Positions 1 to 8,984 are shown, counted from the first letter of the stretch. The stretch: 64,000 nt of DNA from Pelotomaculum_B sp964543575 (GCA_964543575.1 CAZIYV010000001.1:4629-68628), one strand, 5' to 3'. The notes: a model not told the origin generated them from the sequence alone. Made by a program: numbers and translations.

Positions 1-555
1 TTCCGGTACAGTGAATACTTTTTTGGGAAAGGAACTCCATTCAGTGCCGGGGTTGTGTAAATAGCTCATGCTCTCCGGCATGATCTTATGGTCCGTGTCG
101 TAAAACATGACGCTCATCCTGGCGGGTGACGCGGGTTCAGAACCCAGTTTTACCTTGCAGTAAATTTGGTAGGTTTCACCCGGCTGTACCTGCAGGAACT
201 GGTATAAACCCCAGGTGTAGCCAACCTTGATGCATTTGTTGCCGTTGTCTTCAGTTACAATAGTTCCATCCTGGGGTGACCAACCGAAATGACCCATTTC
301 AAACGTGGCGTTTTCCAGAATTGGTGGTAACTTTTCCGTTTTAGTTTTATCCGGGACTGTAGTTTGTGTGGTTTGTGGTGGCAACTGCTGTATTTGTTCC
401 GGTCCAGTTTGTCCCGTTTGAGTCTGACTGGGTGGCTGTGCGCCCGAATTTCCGGTGGTTTGAGTTGCTACGCAGCCTGTTAGTGTATACACCATCACCA
501 TCAATAATGCTGCGACCAAAGCTGCTATCCAGATTTTTCCGCTCCTACCCCGCAT
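1..555 (-). CDS. Secreted lipoprotein with carbohydrate-binding-like domain (3' end outside window)
   Basis: The frame is open from an ATG at 553-555 to the left edge, so about 185 residues of a longer protein are visible. A purine-rich ribosome site (AAAGGGGG) precedes the ATG. The N-terminus has a basic start, a hydrophobic stretch and a lipobox L-T-G-C with Cys at about residue 28, so it is probably a lipid-anchored surface protein. A Pro/Gln/Thr-rich linker (about 30-65) follows. From about residue 70 there is a beta-rich segment beginning E-N-A-T-F-E-M-G, with G-W soon after, resembling CBM4/9-type jelly-roll modules. The family call is inference; the lipobox and linker are directly visible. 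The next minus-strand gene upstream (672-1889) is also secreted. Confidence 0.72.
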   Translation of the reverse strand, partial: MRGRSGKIWIAALVAALLMVMVYTLTGCVATQTTGNSGAQPPSQTQTGQTGPEQIQQLPPQTTQTTVPDKTKTEKLPPILENATFEMGHFGWSPQDGTIVTEDNGNKCIKVGYTWGLYQFLQVQPGETYQIYCKVKLGSEPASPARMSVMFYDTDHKIMPESMSYLHNPGTEWSSFPKKVFTVPE

Positions 556-671
556 TTTTTTAATATACCCCCTTTTTAATTGGAAAGAATCGCTTCCGGC
601 TCTCTGCATTATATGATGCTGGTTGAATAAATGTTTTTTCCGGGTAACAGAATTAAAAAATCTTTTTGATG

Positions 672-1889
672 TTATTCATCAACTACAACTATGGGGGTAG
701 AAGAATTAGTCAATTTGATTTCTCCTTCTCTGCCGGCCCAGTTTAAATATGCTGCAACCAAAAGAACGGGTGCCCCCGCGGTTTTAAGATGGCAAACCTT
801 TTCACAGGTGATAGCAGTGAGTGCCGGTGTCAGCTTGTGGCAGCGCAGCCACATACCAATTAAGACATCATATGCGCCGCTTAAACCATCCGGGGAATCG
901 CCGTTAACAAATTCATTAATCCCGCCATCATTTCTGATCAGGTTTTTTTCGAGTGTATTTGCGAAAAGCCGGATGTCGTCTGCGGAGAAGACCAGATCCG
1001 CCTGGTAGGCCATAATTACAAAATCAACGTCAACTGCGCCGTGGCGGAAGTCCTCGATTTTTTTGTAACCTTTGTAGGAAGGGGTGTTGGCGCTTACCCG
1101 CTGGCTTTCAACCCACCCGTTATAGCCGTCTCCCCACCAGTAATTCCAGACGTAGCGGTCGGTGTTCAGGGTAAGATTGTTTTTAAAGTGGACGGCTATT
1201 TTCGCGACCCGATCGATATACCCGGTATCCCCGGTTGCCTGATATATTTTGAGCATGGTGCGGGCAAGGCCCAGATTCTGGTTGAATGGGACACCAACAC
1301 CGTCGCACCAGTAGGGAGAGCCCTTTCTGTAAATGTAATAACCTTCTTCCCCTGATTCCCGCCACTCGTCATCATGGACGCCTACAGCGTCTTTGGCGGC
1401 CTGCACATAAACATTAGCCTTGCTCTCATAAATTGACAGATTGGGGTCGCTTCTAATAATCTGGGCAAACCAGGCGTAAGGGTACGAAATATTGCCCGTG
1501 TCAACAGCGACATGAAAGAATTTACCCCCCAGGATAAGTGGGTTGGTTTTGTCCGGCGGGTCGGTGTGCCGCCAGGCGGGAAGGCTAAGACCCCGGTAAT
1601 CGGCAACACCCCGGATATTGTCCCTCTGGTTAAGTACGCTGTCGGCATGAATTACAAATTTATCGAGATAACAGGTATCCTTATAGGTTTCATACATTAA
1701 CAAATACGCCTGGAGTACATACGCCTCACGGAAGGCCAGATATCCGGATTCATTGTTGTAGTCTTTATACCAACTGCCTCCTTTACGATCCAGTTGATCA
1801 AAATAGCTCCTCAGGTCCATACTGCTTTTTTCCTCCTCTGCGGCTACGTTTTGGGGATAAATGAAAACAAATAAAAAAAAATTAAGCAT
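672..1889 (-). CDS. Secreted alpha/alpha-toroid protein, possible glycan-active enzyme
   Basis: This is a 405-residue protein. Its short hydrophobic N-terminus ends near V-A-A-E-E, which fits a signal peptide, and TGAGG lies upstream of the ATG. The body is rich in Trp, Tyr and Gly with helical repeats and motifs such as Y-P-Y-A-W-F and Y-W-C-D-G-V-G-V. This pattern is common in six-hairpin (alpha/alpha)6 glycosidases, uronyl hydrolases and C5-epimerase-like proteins. I cannot assign a reaction. It is divergent from the glycan genes starting at 2076 and follows the same strand as the lipoprotein at 1-555, so a role in surface polysaccharide turnover is plausible but unproven. Confidence 0.6.
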   Translation of the reverse strand: MLNFFLFVFIYPQNVAAEEEKSSMDLRSYFDQLDRKGGSWYKDYNNESGYLAFREAYVLQAYLLMYETYKDTCYLDKFVIHADSVLNQRDNIRGVADYRGLSLPAWRHTDPPDKTNPLILGGKFFHVAVDTGNISYPYAWFAQIIRSDPNLSIYESKANVYVQAAKDAVGVHDDEWRESGEEGYYIYRKGSPYWCDGVGVPFNQNLGLARTMLKIYQATGDTGYIDRVAKIAVHFKNNLTLNTDRYVWNYWWGDGYNGWVESQRVSANTPSYKGYKKIEDFRHGAVDVDFVIMAYQADLVFSADDIRLFANTLEKNLIRNDGGINEFVNGDSPDGLSGAYDVLIGMWLRCHKLTPALTAITCEKVCHLKTAGAPVLLVAAYLNWAGREGEIKLTNSSTPIVVVDE

Positions 1890-2075
1890 AGTGCCAACCT
1901 CAGGCAGCTTGTGCTTTTAGGCCTAGGCAAGACCACCACTCCCAAAAAATCATTTTTAAATTAACACCCTATTATATGAAGCGGGTAATCTAAAGGTTAA
2001 ACTTTTCACAATTTCTGGATAGACACATAAAATGTTTAGTAACTCAAAAAGGAAGTATTTTTTAAGAGGGTTAAT

Positions 2076-3329
2076 GTGAAAAAAAATATCGGTTTTTTTA
2101 AAAGGATGTTCGATCTTGTTTTTACCCTGGCCTTCCTGGCTTTTTTATCTCCGATTATGCTGGCAATCTCACTGTTGATAGTGGTTGACAGCGGTTTCCC
2201 CGTTTTTTTTGTCCAGTTGAGATCTGGTGAAAATGGCCGCCAATTTCTGGTTTATAAATTCAGGACAATGTTTCAAGCAGCTGTCCCCAATAATAGTTAT
2301 ATAGTTGCAGGCAGTGGTGACCAACGCATAACACGTGTTGGCAGGTTGCTGCGCAGGTTAAGCCTTGATGAAATTCCCCAGTTTTTCAATGTGTTAAAAG
2401 GTGATATGAGCGTGGTGGGTCCCCGTCCCACGTTGCCCTATCAGACCGAACGTTATGATTCCCACCAGCGCAGGCGGCTTTCCGTAAAGCCTGGCATAAC
2501 CGGCTGGGCGCAGGTAAACGGGCGCAACCTATTGAGTTGGCGGGAGAAGATCGAACTGGATCTGTGGTATATAGATCATTACTCACTTTTCCTGGATATA
2601 AAAATTATTTTTAAAACCATGGCGGTAATTACTTGCAATCAGGGGGTCTATACAAGTCATTTGGATGACGACATCTTGGCTGTAGAAAAAGTAGTAATTA
2701 TAGGCGCCGGGGGGCATGGGAGAGTTGTAGCGGACATAATAGCGCTCTCCAGAAAGCATGAAGCTGTTCTTGCGTTTATAGACGATAATGCCGCCCTTTG
2801 GGGAGATAATATCGCAGGTGTACCTGTTTTTGGCGGAATTAACAGATTGAAATTGATGTGCCGGCAGTATCCCGGGATATCGGTGATTGTTGCCGTTGGT
2901 AATAATTCCGCCAGGCAAAAGATAGTAACGGAACTGAAAGATTATGGAATTAAGTATACCAGCTGCATACATCCCCGGGCGGTTATTGCCGGGGAGGTAA
3001 AGATGGGGATGGGAGTGATGGTTATGGCCGGCGCTGTTATCAACACGGGTGCGATTATTGGCGACCACAGCATTATTAATACAGGCGCTACGATAGACCA
3101 CGACTGTATCCTGGAGGACTTTGTCCACATTTCGCCCGGGGTCAACCTGGCAGGAAAAGTGAAGGTGGATGTGAGAGCCCATGTCGGCATTGGCGCGGCT
3201 GTTTTGCCTTGTATCAAAATTGGCTGTGGTTCAATGGTTGGAGCAGGCTCTGTGGTGGTTCAGGATGTCCCCGCGGATGCGGTGGCTAAAGGCGTACCGG
3301 CACGGGTGACTCTGGACGGAGACGCCTGA
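2076..3329 (+). CDS. Bifunctional phosphoglycosyltransferase / sugar O- or N-acetyltransferase (PglC-PglD-like fusion)
   Basis: Two domains are fused in 417 residues. Residues 1 to about 200 are a monotopic bacterial sugar transferase: an N-terminal hydrophobic hairpin, the K-F-R-T-M motif, S-L-D-E-I-P-Q and G-D-M-S-V-V-G-P-R-P. This family moves a phospho-sugar from a nucleotide sugar onto undecaprenyl phosphate at the inner membrane. Residues about 205-417 are a NeuD/PglD-type acetyltransferase, with a Rossmann-like start (V-V-I-I-G-A-G-G-H-G-R-V-V) and then hexapeptide repeats forming a left-handed beta helix. The GTG start follows AAGAGGG. Neisseria PglB is a known fusion of the same order. 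It heads the cluster with the genes at 3368-5776, so it probably starts synthesis of an acetamido-sugar-containing glycan. Confidence 0.87.
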   Translation: MKKNIGFFKRMFDLVFTLAFLAFLSPIMLAISLLIVVDSGFPVFFVQLRSGENGRQFLVYKFRTMFQAAVPNNSYIVAGSGDQRITRVGRLLRRLSLDEIPQFFNVLKGDMSVVGPRPTLPYQTERYDSHQRRRLSVKPGITGWAQVNGRNLLSWREKIELDLWYIDHYSLFLDIKIIFKTMAVITCNQGVYTSHLDDDILAVEKVVIIGAGGHGRVVADIIALSRKHEAVLAFIDDNAALWGDNIAGVPVFGGINRLKLMCRQYPGISVIVAVGNNSARQKIVTELKDYGIKYTSCIHPRAVIAGEVKMGMGVMVMAGAVINTGAIIGDHSIINTGATIDHDCILEDFVHISPGVNLAGKVKVDVRAHVGIGAAVLPCIKIGCGSMVGAGSVVVQDVPADAVAKGVPARVTLDGDA

Positions 3330-3367
3330 CAAGGAAAAAATAAAAAACCATATTTGGGGGTTACCAG

Positions 3368-4303
3368 ATGAACAGGATACGCGGACGTAGTGTGCTGGTT
3401 ACAGGGGGAGCGGGTTTTCTAGGATCCAACATAGCCCGCCTGCTGTTAAGCGAGGGCGCCAAAGTTACACTGCTTGATAACTGCGGCCCAGGCCAGGAAA
3501 AAAATATTTTGGATATCATTGAGCGTGTAGTTTTACTAAGAGGTAATATTACCGACGAGGACACGGTTAAAAAAGCGGCGCGAGGCAAGGAAGTTATTGT
3601 ACATGCCGCTTTTCCTGTAATTCAGTGCGACCGTTCGCTGGAGAACCAGTATATAGCTACCGGTACCGTCGGGCTTTTTAATATCCTGAAGGCAGCGCTT
3701 GAACAGCAGGCACTGGTGATCTATGTTTCATCGATTTCAGTATATGGAAAGCAGTTGTATACTCCCATTGATGAAAAGCATCCGGTAAACCCATCTTTGG
3801 TGTACGGCGCCACCAAGCTGGCCGGTGAATTTTACTGCAGGGTTATGGCCAGAGAATACGGGTTAAAAAATGTGATACTCAGATATTCTGACTTATATGG
3901 TCCTGGCCTGGGCAGGTCCAACGCGCCTGTGGTTTTTTTGGAGAAAGCGCTGGCCGGACTTCCTTTGTTGGTGAGGGGCGGCGGCAAGCAGGTCCGTTCC
4001 TACCTTTTTGTCACCGACGCCGCGCAAGCTGTGCTGCAGGCAATTGAAAACCCGGCTGTACAGGGAATGGTTTTCAATGTGGGCGGCGACGAAACCATAA
4101 CAATTATGGACCTGGCTTTAAAAGTGAAAGAGATTACCCGCAGCAACAGCGAAATCATTGCTGAGGAAGGCTGGGTCGATGAGAGGGAATACCGGATTGA
4201 CTCAACCCTGGCCAGGTCAATACTGGGCTTTTGCCCGGGAGTAGATTTAAATGCCGGGCTTAGAAAGACACTGGCTTGGGTAAAAGGTGGGCGGCAGGCA
4301 TGA
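3368..4303 (+). CDS. NAD-dependent sugar epimerase/dehydratase (extended SDR)
   Basis: This is a 311-residue extended short-chain dehydrogenase. The N-terminal nucleotide-binding motif is V-T-G-G-A-G-F-L-G-S-N (about residues 8-18). A catalytic S-S-I-S with Y-G-A-T-K (YxxxK) lies in the middle. The family acts on the sugar of nucleotide-diphosphate sugars, typically as a UDP-glucose/GlcNAc 4-epimerase or 4,6-dehydratase; the exact substrate cannot be read here. The gene follows the PglC-PglD fusion by 38 bases and overlaps the WbqC-like gene by ATGA, so they are likely co-transcribed and translationally coupled. Confidence 0.85.
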   Translation: MNRIRGRSVLVTGGAGFLGSNIARLLLSEGAKVTLLDNCGPGQEKNILDIIERVVLLRGNITDEDTVKKAARGKEVIVHAAFPVIQCDRSLENQYIATGTVGLFNILKAALEQQALVIYVSSISVYGKQLYTPIDEKHPVNPSLVYGATKLAGEFYCRVMAREYGLKNVILRYSDLYGPGLGRSNAPVVFLEKALAGLPLLVRGGGKQVRSYLFVTDAAQAVLQAIENPAVQGMVFNVGGDETITIMDLALKVKEITRSNSEIIAEEGWVDEREYRIDSTLARSILGFCPGVDLNAGLRKTLAWVKGGRQA

Positions 4304-4998
4304 CCGTTGTTGCCATTCACCAGCCAAATTTCCTGCCCTGGCAGGGTTATTTTCATAAGCTGCTGAGCAGTGACATCTTCATTTTTCTGGACGATGCTCA
4401 ATTTCCCAGGGGCAAAAGCTATACATCACGGGTGTCCATAAAGTCGTCAAGCGGACCTTTATGGCTGACGGTGCCGGTAAAAGGCAAGGGAGATCTGCTG
4501 CCCATAAAAGACATCGTTATGGTTGATACGCCGGATTGGCGAAGGAAGCACCTGAAAACCATTGAAAATTGTTATGCCAGAGCGCCCTTCTTTAAAGAAT
4601 GCTTTCCTCTAATCAAAGAACTCTATCAGACGGATGATCAGAACCTTTGTAATTTTAATATCAAATTGATCAACAACCTGGCGCAGGCCTTAGCTTCTTC
4701 CACCTGTACAGTCAGGGCTTCAGAAATAGATGTAGATTGCAGCAGCCAGCTGGACCATCTGATCAAGCTGGTAAAGCAGGCAGGAGGCACCAAATATCTC
4801 ACCGGGACAGGGAAGGGCTCTGCCCGTTATCTGGACGAGGAAGCTTTCAGACGGGAAGGCATAGAGGTCTTATACCAGTCTTTTGAGCACCTCTCATACC
4901 CGCAGCTCTGGGGGGAGTTTATTCCCAACCTGTCTATAATAGACCTGCTTTTTAACTGCGGGCCGGTTGCAGGCAAGAAATATCTGTCAGCTGGTTAA
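4300..4998 (+). CDS. WbqC-like family protein
   Basis: The chosen start is the ATG at 4300, overlapping the upstream TGA. From there the protein begins M-T-V-V-A-I-H-Q-P-N-F-L-P-W-Q-G-Y, the usual opening of WbqC-family proteins; an ATG 24 bases upstream would add a non-conserved tail. Length is 232 residues. The family is found in O-antigen and other polysaccharide clusters. A few members are proposed to act in formation of unusual amino-sugars, but the reaction is not settled. Neighbours are an epimerase and an acetyltransferase, consistent with modified nucleotide-sugar synthesis. Confidence 0.85.
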   Translation: MTVVAIHQPNFLPWQGYFHKLLSSDIFIFLDDAQFPRGKSYTSRVSIKSSSGPLWLTVPVKGKGDLLPIKDIVMVDTPDWRRKHLKTIENCYARAPFFKECFPLIKELYQTDDQNLCNFNIKLINNLAQALASSTCTVRASEIDVDCSSQLDHLIKLVKQAGGTKYLTGTGKGSARYLDEEAFRREGIEVLYQSFEHLSYPQLWGEFIPNLSIIDLLFNCGPVAGKKYLSAG

Positions 4999-5026
4999 TT
5001 TAACAATAAATTATGTCGGGGGTGCA

Positions 5027-5776
5027 GTGAAAATAAATCACATCAGCAAGTCAGCAAAATTGGGCCTGGGTTGCCAGGTAGGTTTTTTTTCCGTAATCAG
5101 CGAGAATGTACAGCTTGGTGAAAATGTATATATCGGTAATAGTGTCACAGTGTACCCGGGTGTAATTATTGGCAGCGAGGTTAGCGTAGGTGACAATTCA
5201 GTGGTTGGCAAGCAGCCTCACCCCGCCAAAACCAGTACGGTAAAATATGAAAAACCTTTGCCGCCTTTAAAAATCTGTGATGGTACCATCGTCGGAGCGG
5301 GAGCAGTATTATACGCCGGTTCATACATTGGGGAAAATGTACTGGTTGGTGATCTGGCCTCAATCCGGGAAGAAAGTTTCATAGGTGACAGTACCATAGT
5401 CGGCCGGGGCGTGGCGGTTGAAAATAAGGTAAAGATAGGCAGTCAGGTCAAGATTCAAACCAACGCATACATTACCGCTTACACCACTGTGGCCGACCAT
5501 GTTTTTATCGCTCCGTGTGTAATAACTACCAATGACAACAAAATGGGAAGAACAGAAACCAGGTTTGCTCATAAAAAAGGTTCGCGTATAGAAAGAGGAG
5601 CTCGAGTAGGGGCAGGGTCCATAATCCTGCCTGGTATAACAGTCGCAGAGGAAACATTCGTTGCCGCCGGTTCTCTGGTTACTAAGGATACTCCTGACGG
5701 CAAACCGATAATGGGTCATCCCGCAAGGGTTCACAGGGATGTTTCTGAGGAGGAGTTTTTAAAGAACGATTTATGA
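5027..5776 (+). CDS. Left-handed beta-helix acyltransferase (nucleotide-sugar acetyltransferase-like)
   Basis: The GTG at 5027, preceded by GGGGGTG, gives a 249-residue protein beginning K-I-N-H-I-S. An in-frame ATG 60 bases upstream lies inside wbqC and is less likely. The whole protein is built of hexapeptide repeats with Val/Ile every six residues (V-Y-I-G-N-S-V-T-V-Y-P-G-V-I-I-G), typical of left-handed beta-helix transferases that acetylate sugars with acetyl-CoA. The C-terminal I-M-G-H-P-A-R-V resembles the G-x-P-A-R end of this class. It is the last gene of the 2076-5776 cluster, and a terminator-like hairpin follows. Confidence 0.83.
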   Translation: MKINHISKSAKLGLGCQVGFFSVISENVQLGENVYIGNSVTVYPGVIIGSEVSVGDNSVVGKQPHPAKTSTVKYEKPLPPLKICDGTIVGAGAVLYAGSYIGENVLVGDLASIREESFIGDSTIVGRGVAVENKVKIGSQVKIQTNAYITAYTTVADHVFIAPCVITTNDNKMGRTETRFAHKKGSRIERGARVGAGSIILPGITVAEETFVAAGSLVTKDTPDGKPIMGHPARVHRDVSEEEFLKNDL

Positions 5777-5840
5777 ACAATAGTATAAACGAGGCATTTC
5801 ACAAGATATTTTTGTTATAGGTATTCTAAAGAATTGTTTT

Positions 5841-5870
5841 AGGGGCAGGTCGCTGACCCCCTTTATTTGT
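5841..5870 (+). terminator. Hairpin with short T-rich tail after the glycan cluster
   Basis: GGGGCAG and CTGACCCC flank a short loop and are followed by CTTTATTTGTT. It lies between two convergent genes, as expected for a terminator. The stem has one bulged A and the T-run is interrupted, so confidence is moderate. Confidence 0.5.
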
Positions 5871-5998
5871 TAGCAACTGGCAACTTCTGTATAATCGATA
5901 ACACGTACGCGATTAATAAAACAAGCCTCTTAATCTCTCAGTATTGTAGGTTAAACCACATTACGCTGCATATGGTAATCAATTCATCCTGCCATAAT

Positions 5999-7165
5999 TT
6001 AATTATTGAAATTAGCCAGCCATAACCCAAACTCACCCAATTTTTCTGATAGTTTTGAAGGATGATCTATATCCCCGTATTTTAATATTAGAGAACGTAA
6101 AATGGGACGGTTAAGGCCTCGGAGGACAAAATCTGTCTGGGAGTCTGAAAAATTGCTAAAAACCTTTCTGTACCGGAGACCGATTTTTATTTCACTACCA
6201 ATTTCTTTTTCCCATAGGTTTTGGTATAGAGCAAGTTTTTCTTCGGAAAAATTTTTCTGCTTTAGTGAACTTATAGCGACAGTCGCGCAGTGCCTCGCGC
6301 ACAGGAGACCAAAATAAAGGCCACCCCCGGATATAGGTTTAACCTGGCAGGCAGCATCGCCAACAACCATTGCGTTCTGACCATAAGTTTTTTTTGGAAA
6401 GCCTAAAGGGACAATACCCCCTGTTTGCTGTTTTATTTTCATGTTTTTGAAGAATTCAGGGTATTTAGCCGCAAGCTGTTGAAAGCAAAGAAGAGGACTT
6501 ATTTTATTATCGAATACACCTGCTCCTACCCGTGCGCTTTGTTTGTCCAGAGGAATAATCCAACCGAACCAACCAGGAGAGACCGGTTTTCCAAGGAAAA
6601 TTTTTACCAATTCACTTTCTTTACTTGGCAGTTCCACTTCTGCCGCAAATAATTTAACTTTTACTTTTGGCGAAGGCATGCCGATAAATTGTGCTACCAG
6701 AGAGTTTACTCCTTCAGCGCCGATTATTAAGGGTGCTCTAAACAATCTATGCTGATCACCGGAGGTTGTTTTAACAACAATTTCAGATCCGCTCCTTTCA
6801 AGGCCGGTTGCGCGGGTTGAAACCAGTACCTCCGCTCCGGCGTTGACCACCTGCAAATACAACTGGCGATCAAGTGAAGGCCTATCTATAGCAAGGGCAT
6901 ATACTCTATTGCCTGTAAGCGGCATAACCACCCCGGAAGGTGAGTAGACCAGTGCGCCTTTAAGCTCGTTAATAACTATATCATTATTAACGCCTGCCAG
7001 CTCAAGTACGCCGGGGCTGACCAGCCCGGAGCACTGCAGCGGTTTCCCGATATCAGGATGTTCCTCAAGCACAAGAACGCTGAATCCACCAAGGGCTATA
7101 TCCCTCGCGACCGACAGGCCTGCCGGCCCCCCGCCGAGCACAACCACGTCATAATCCATTAGCAT
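5999..7165 (-). CDS. FAD-dependent geranylgeranyl-reductase-family oxidoreductase
   Basis: This is a 388-residue flavoprotein. It starts with a dinucleotide-binding motif (D-V-V-V-L-G-G-G-P-A-G-L-S-V-A) and has L-Q-C-S-G-L-V-S-P at about 43-51, the conserved segment of geranylgeranyl reductases. It also has the second FAD motif, V-V-G-D-A-A-C-Q-V-K-P-I-S-G-G-G. Members reduce isoprenoid double bonds (digeranylgeranyl lipids, chlorophyll side chain, menaquinone or polyprenol). The ATG used here has AAAGGATGG six bases upstream. The gene stands alone on the minus strand between glycan genes and a membrane-protein operon. Saturating a polyprenyl carrier lipid is one possibility, but the substrate is not determinable. 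Confidence 0.82.
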   Translation of the reverse strand: MLMDYDVVVLGGGPAGLSVARDIALGGFSVLVLEEHPDIGKPLQCSGLVSPGVLELAGVNNDIVINELKGALVYSPSGVVMPLTGNRVYALAIDRPSLDRQLYLQVVNAGAEVLVSTRATGLERSGSEIVVKTTSGDQHRLFRAPLIIGAEGVNSLVAQFIGMPSPKVKVKLFAAEVELPSKESELVKIFLGKPVSPGWFGWIIPLDKQSARVGAGVFDNKISPLLCFQQLAAKYPEFFKNMKIKQQTGGIVPLGFPKKTYGQNAMVVGDAACQVKPISGGGLYFGLLCARHCATVAISSLKQKNFSEEKLALYQNLWEKEIGSEIKIGLRYRKVFSNFSDSQTDFVLRGLNRPILRSLILKYGDIDHPSKLSEKLGEFGLWLANFNN

Positions 7166-7403
7166 ATACCATCCTTTGCCAGAGTTCCAGTTAATTTAGA
7201 ATTCTAATTAATATCATATGTGATTTGACAGGCTATAGTTACCATATTTAGCCGTATGGAATCATGTCCCAAAACAAATTTGTTTTTCATTACATTAAAT
7301 GTTTATATTTCTATCGAACTATTTTTAGTGCCTTTGAATAATATAGATGAGCCAATAAATTGAATGTGGTTAAATTACTCAATAGAGGAAGTGGAGAACC
7401 GGC

Positions 7404-7865
7404 TTGAAGTGGCTGGATAAAATTATTTCGATAGTGTTGGTAGGCGCTATTTTTTTTGTTGTTGGCAGCATTTACTACGTGAGTACCGCAGCCAAGACAG
7501 GGGAGATGTTTACAGAGTTCTATATCCTGGGTTCCGGTGGCAAAGCCGAAGGTTACCCCCGGGAGATGGTACAGGGCGAGGAAAAAGAAGTAATCATAGG
7601 CATCGTTAACCACGAGTACCGGACCGTAACCTACTGTATAGAGGTGCGCATGGGTGATTACCTGAAAAATTACAAGCGTTCTTTAAAAATAGAGCATGAG
7701 CAGAAGTGGGAAGAATCGGTGTCCTTTAGTTCTGAAGAGCCCCATGAAAACCTTAAGGTGGAATTCCTGCTGTTTAAAGAGGAGGATAATGAGCCCTACC
7801 GCTCGCTGCATTTATGGGTGAATATACGTCAAAAAACCCCCGCCCTGTTAGATGGGGATTATTGA
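7404..7865 (+). CDS. DUF1616-like membrane-anchored protein
   Basis: A TTG start follows GAGGAAGTGGAG. The 153-residue protein has one N-terminal transmembrane helix (about 7-26) and then an extracytoplasmic beta-rich domain. The segment F-T-E-F-Y-I-L-G-S-G-G-K-A-E-G-Y-P and the G-I-V-N-H-E motif match the C-terminal half of DUF1616 proteins, which are of unknown function and frequent in archaea and Gram-positive bacteria. The stop overlaps the TTG start of the CPBP protease gene, so the two are probably translated together. Confidence 0.75.
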   Translation: MKWLDKIISIVLVGAIFFVVGSIYYVSTAAKTGEMFTEFYILGSGGKAEGYPREMVQGEEKEVIIGIVNHEYRTVTYCIEVRMGDYLKNYKRSLKIEHEQKWEESVSFSSEEPHENLKVEFLLFKEEDNEPYRSLHLWVNIRQKTPALLDGDY

Positions 7866-8629
7866 AATCCGTAATTATAGATAAACACTGCATTTACCTG
7901 TGGGTGTACGTTTTAGCCATCAGTGCGGCGGAACTGGTGACCACTTACGTCAACCCCATGTATGGCATCATCTGCCACGTGCTCCTTCTCATCGGGTTGC
8001 TGACGCACGCTGCCCTGACTTTCCGGGAAAAAGTCAATGTCGTATATTCGGCCCTGGGTCTGGTGCCGCTGATCCGGATTATGAGTCTGACCATGCCTCT
8101 TGTGCGGGTACCCCCTATCTACTGGTACCTGGTGATCAGTGTTCCCTTGTTCGCCGCCACGGCTTCAGTGGTCCGGCTGGCCAGTTTTAAGTCCCGTGAT
8201 ATCGGCCTGATCGTGGGTAACCTACCCCTGCAAATGACAATAGGTTTACTAGGAGTGCCGCTCAGCTTCATGGAGTACCAGATCTTGAAGCCAAGTCCTC
8301 TTGTAGGTGAAATGACTATTCAGCAACTCTGGCTTCCCGCGCTGGTCCTGCTGCTAAGCACCGGTTTTTTAGAGGAGCTAATCTTCCGGGGTGTGATATT
8401 CCGGGCTGTAGTCATTGCATATGGCAGTTTTTTTGCAACCCTCTATACGTCTTTTATCTTTGCTATACTACACACCTTTCACCGCTCTTTTGAGGATTTA
8501 GTTTTTGTCTTCGTTGTTGCTTTAATCTTCTCTGTAATAGTAGACTCCTCCCGGTCAATTTTGGGGGTGTCCCTGGCTCACGGTCTCACCAATATAGGAT
8601 TGTATCTGATTTGGCCTTTTTTGTCGTGA
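7862..8629 (+). CDS. CPBP-family intramembrane glutamic endopeptidase
   Basis: A multi-pass membrane protein with the CPBP (Abi/Rce1-like) signature. E-E-L-I-F-R-G (about residues 174-180) carries the paired Glu and Arg. F-A-I-L-H is the second motif with a catalytic His, and S-L-A-H-G-L-T-N is the last. These residues activate water for proteolysis within the membrane. I prefer the TTG at 7862, which overlaps the preceding TGA behind TTAGATGGGGA. An in-frame ATG at 7814 would need a 52-base overlap. Pairing with a DUF1616 protein suggests that one may be the partner or substrate of the other, but this is inference. Confidence 0.83.
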   Translation: MKSVIIDKHCIYLWVYVLAISAAELVTTYVNPMYGIICHVLLLIGLLTHAALTFREKVNVVYSALGLVPLIRIMSLTMPLVRVPPIYWYLVISVPLFAATASVVRLASFKSRDIGLIVGNLPLQMTIGLLGVPLSFMEYQILKPSPLVGEMTIQQLWLPALVLLLSTGFLEELIFRGVIFRAVVIAYGSFFATLYTSFIFAILHTFHRSFEDLVFVFVVALIFSVIVDSSRSILGVSLAHGLTNIGLYLIWPFLS

Positions 8630-8683
8630 TATTTGGGAATGTGACAATAGGTAATAATATTAAAGAAAGGAGGAATCAGGGAA

Positions 8684-8959
8684 GTGATTTCCACGGTTAC
8701 CACGATTACTACTACCACTACTACTGCCAGCACCGTCACCATGGCCACAGCTTTTACAGCCGTGCTGGGGTTGCTTGCTGCTATCACCCTCATTGTCTTG
8801 CTTATCGTCAAAGAACTGGCAGGAGCCGCGTCAGAGTCCTCGTCTACCCCTGAATTCACCCTTCAAGGGGCGCTTGACAGGGTTTTGAATGTAGGCATCG
8901 TTCCCCTGCTGATAGTTTTTGCCTTCATTGTCGTAGTAAAGGTTATGGATATTCTATAA
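8684..8959 (+). CDS. Small two-helix membrane protein with Thr-rich N-terminus
   Basis: A GTG start lies behind a strong AAAGGAGG. The 91-residue product starts with an unusual Thr/Val stretch (residues 2-25). It then has a hydrophobic helix (about 27-43), a short Ser/Glu-rich loop, an amphipathic piece and a second helix (about 72-90). I do not recognise a family. It lies 54 bases after the CPBP gene and before a terminator hairpin, so it is the last gene of the 7404-8959 unit. It may be a peptide substrate or partner of the neighbouring intramembrane protease. Confidence 0.6.
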   Translation: MISTVTTITTTTTTASTVTMATAFTAVLGLLAAITLIVLLIVKELAGAASESSSTPEFTLQGALDRVLNVGIVPLLIVFAFIVVVKVMDIL

Positions 8960-8984
8960 CTATTAAGTCATAAGTTTATGAATT

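Noticed and set aside
8684..8959. Class of CRISPR or toxin-antitoxin component
   Set aside because: No repeat array, no partner gene with toxin features; only two membrane helices can be seen.
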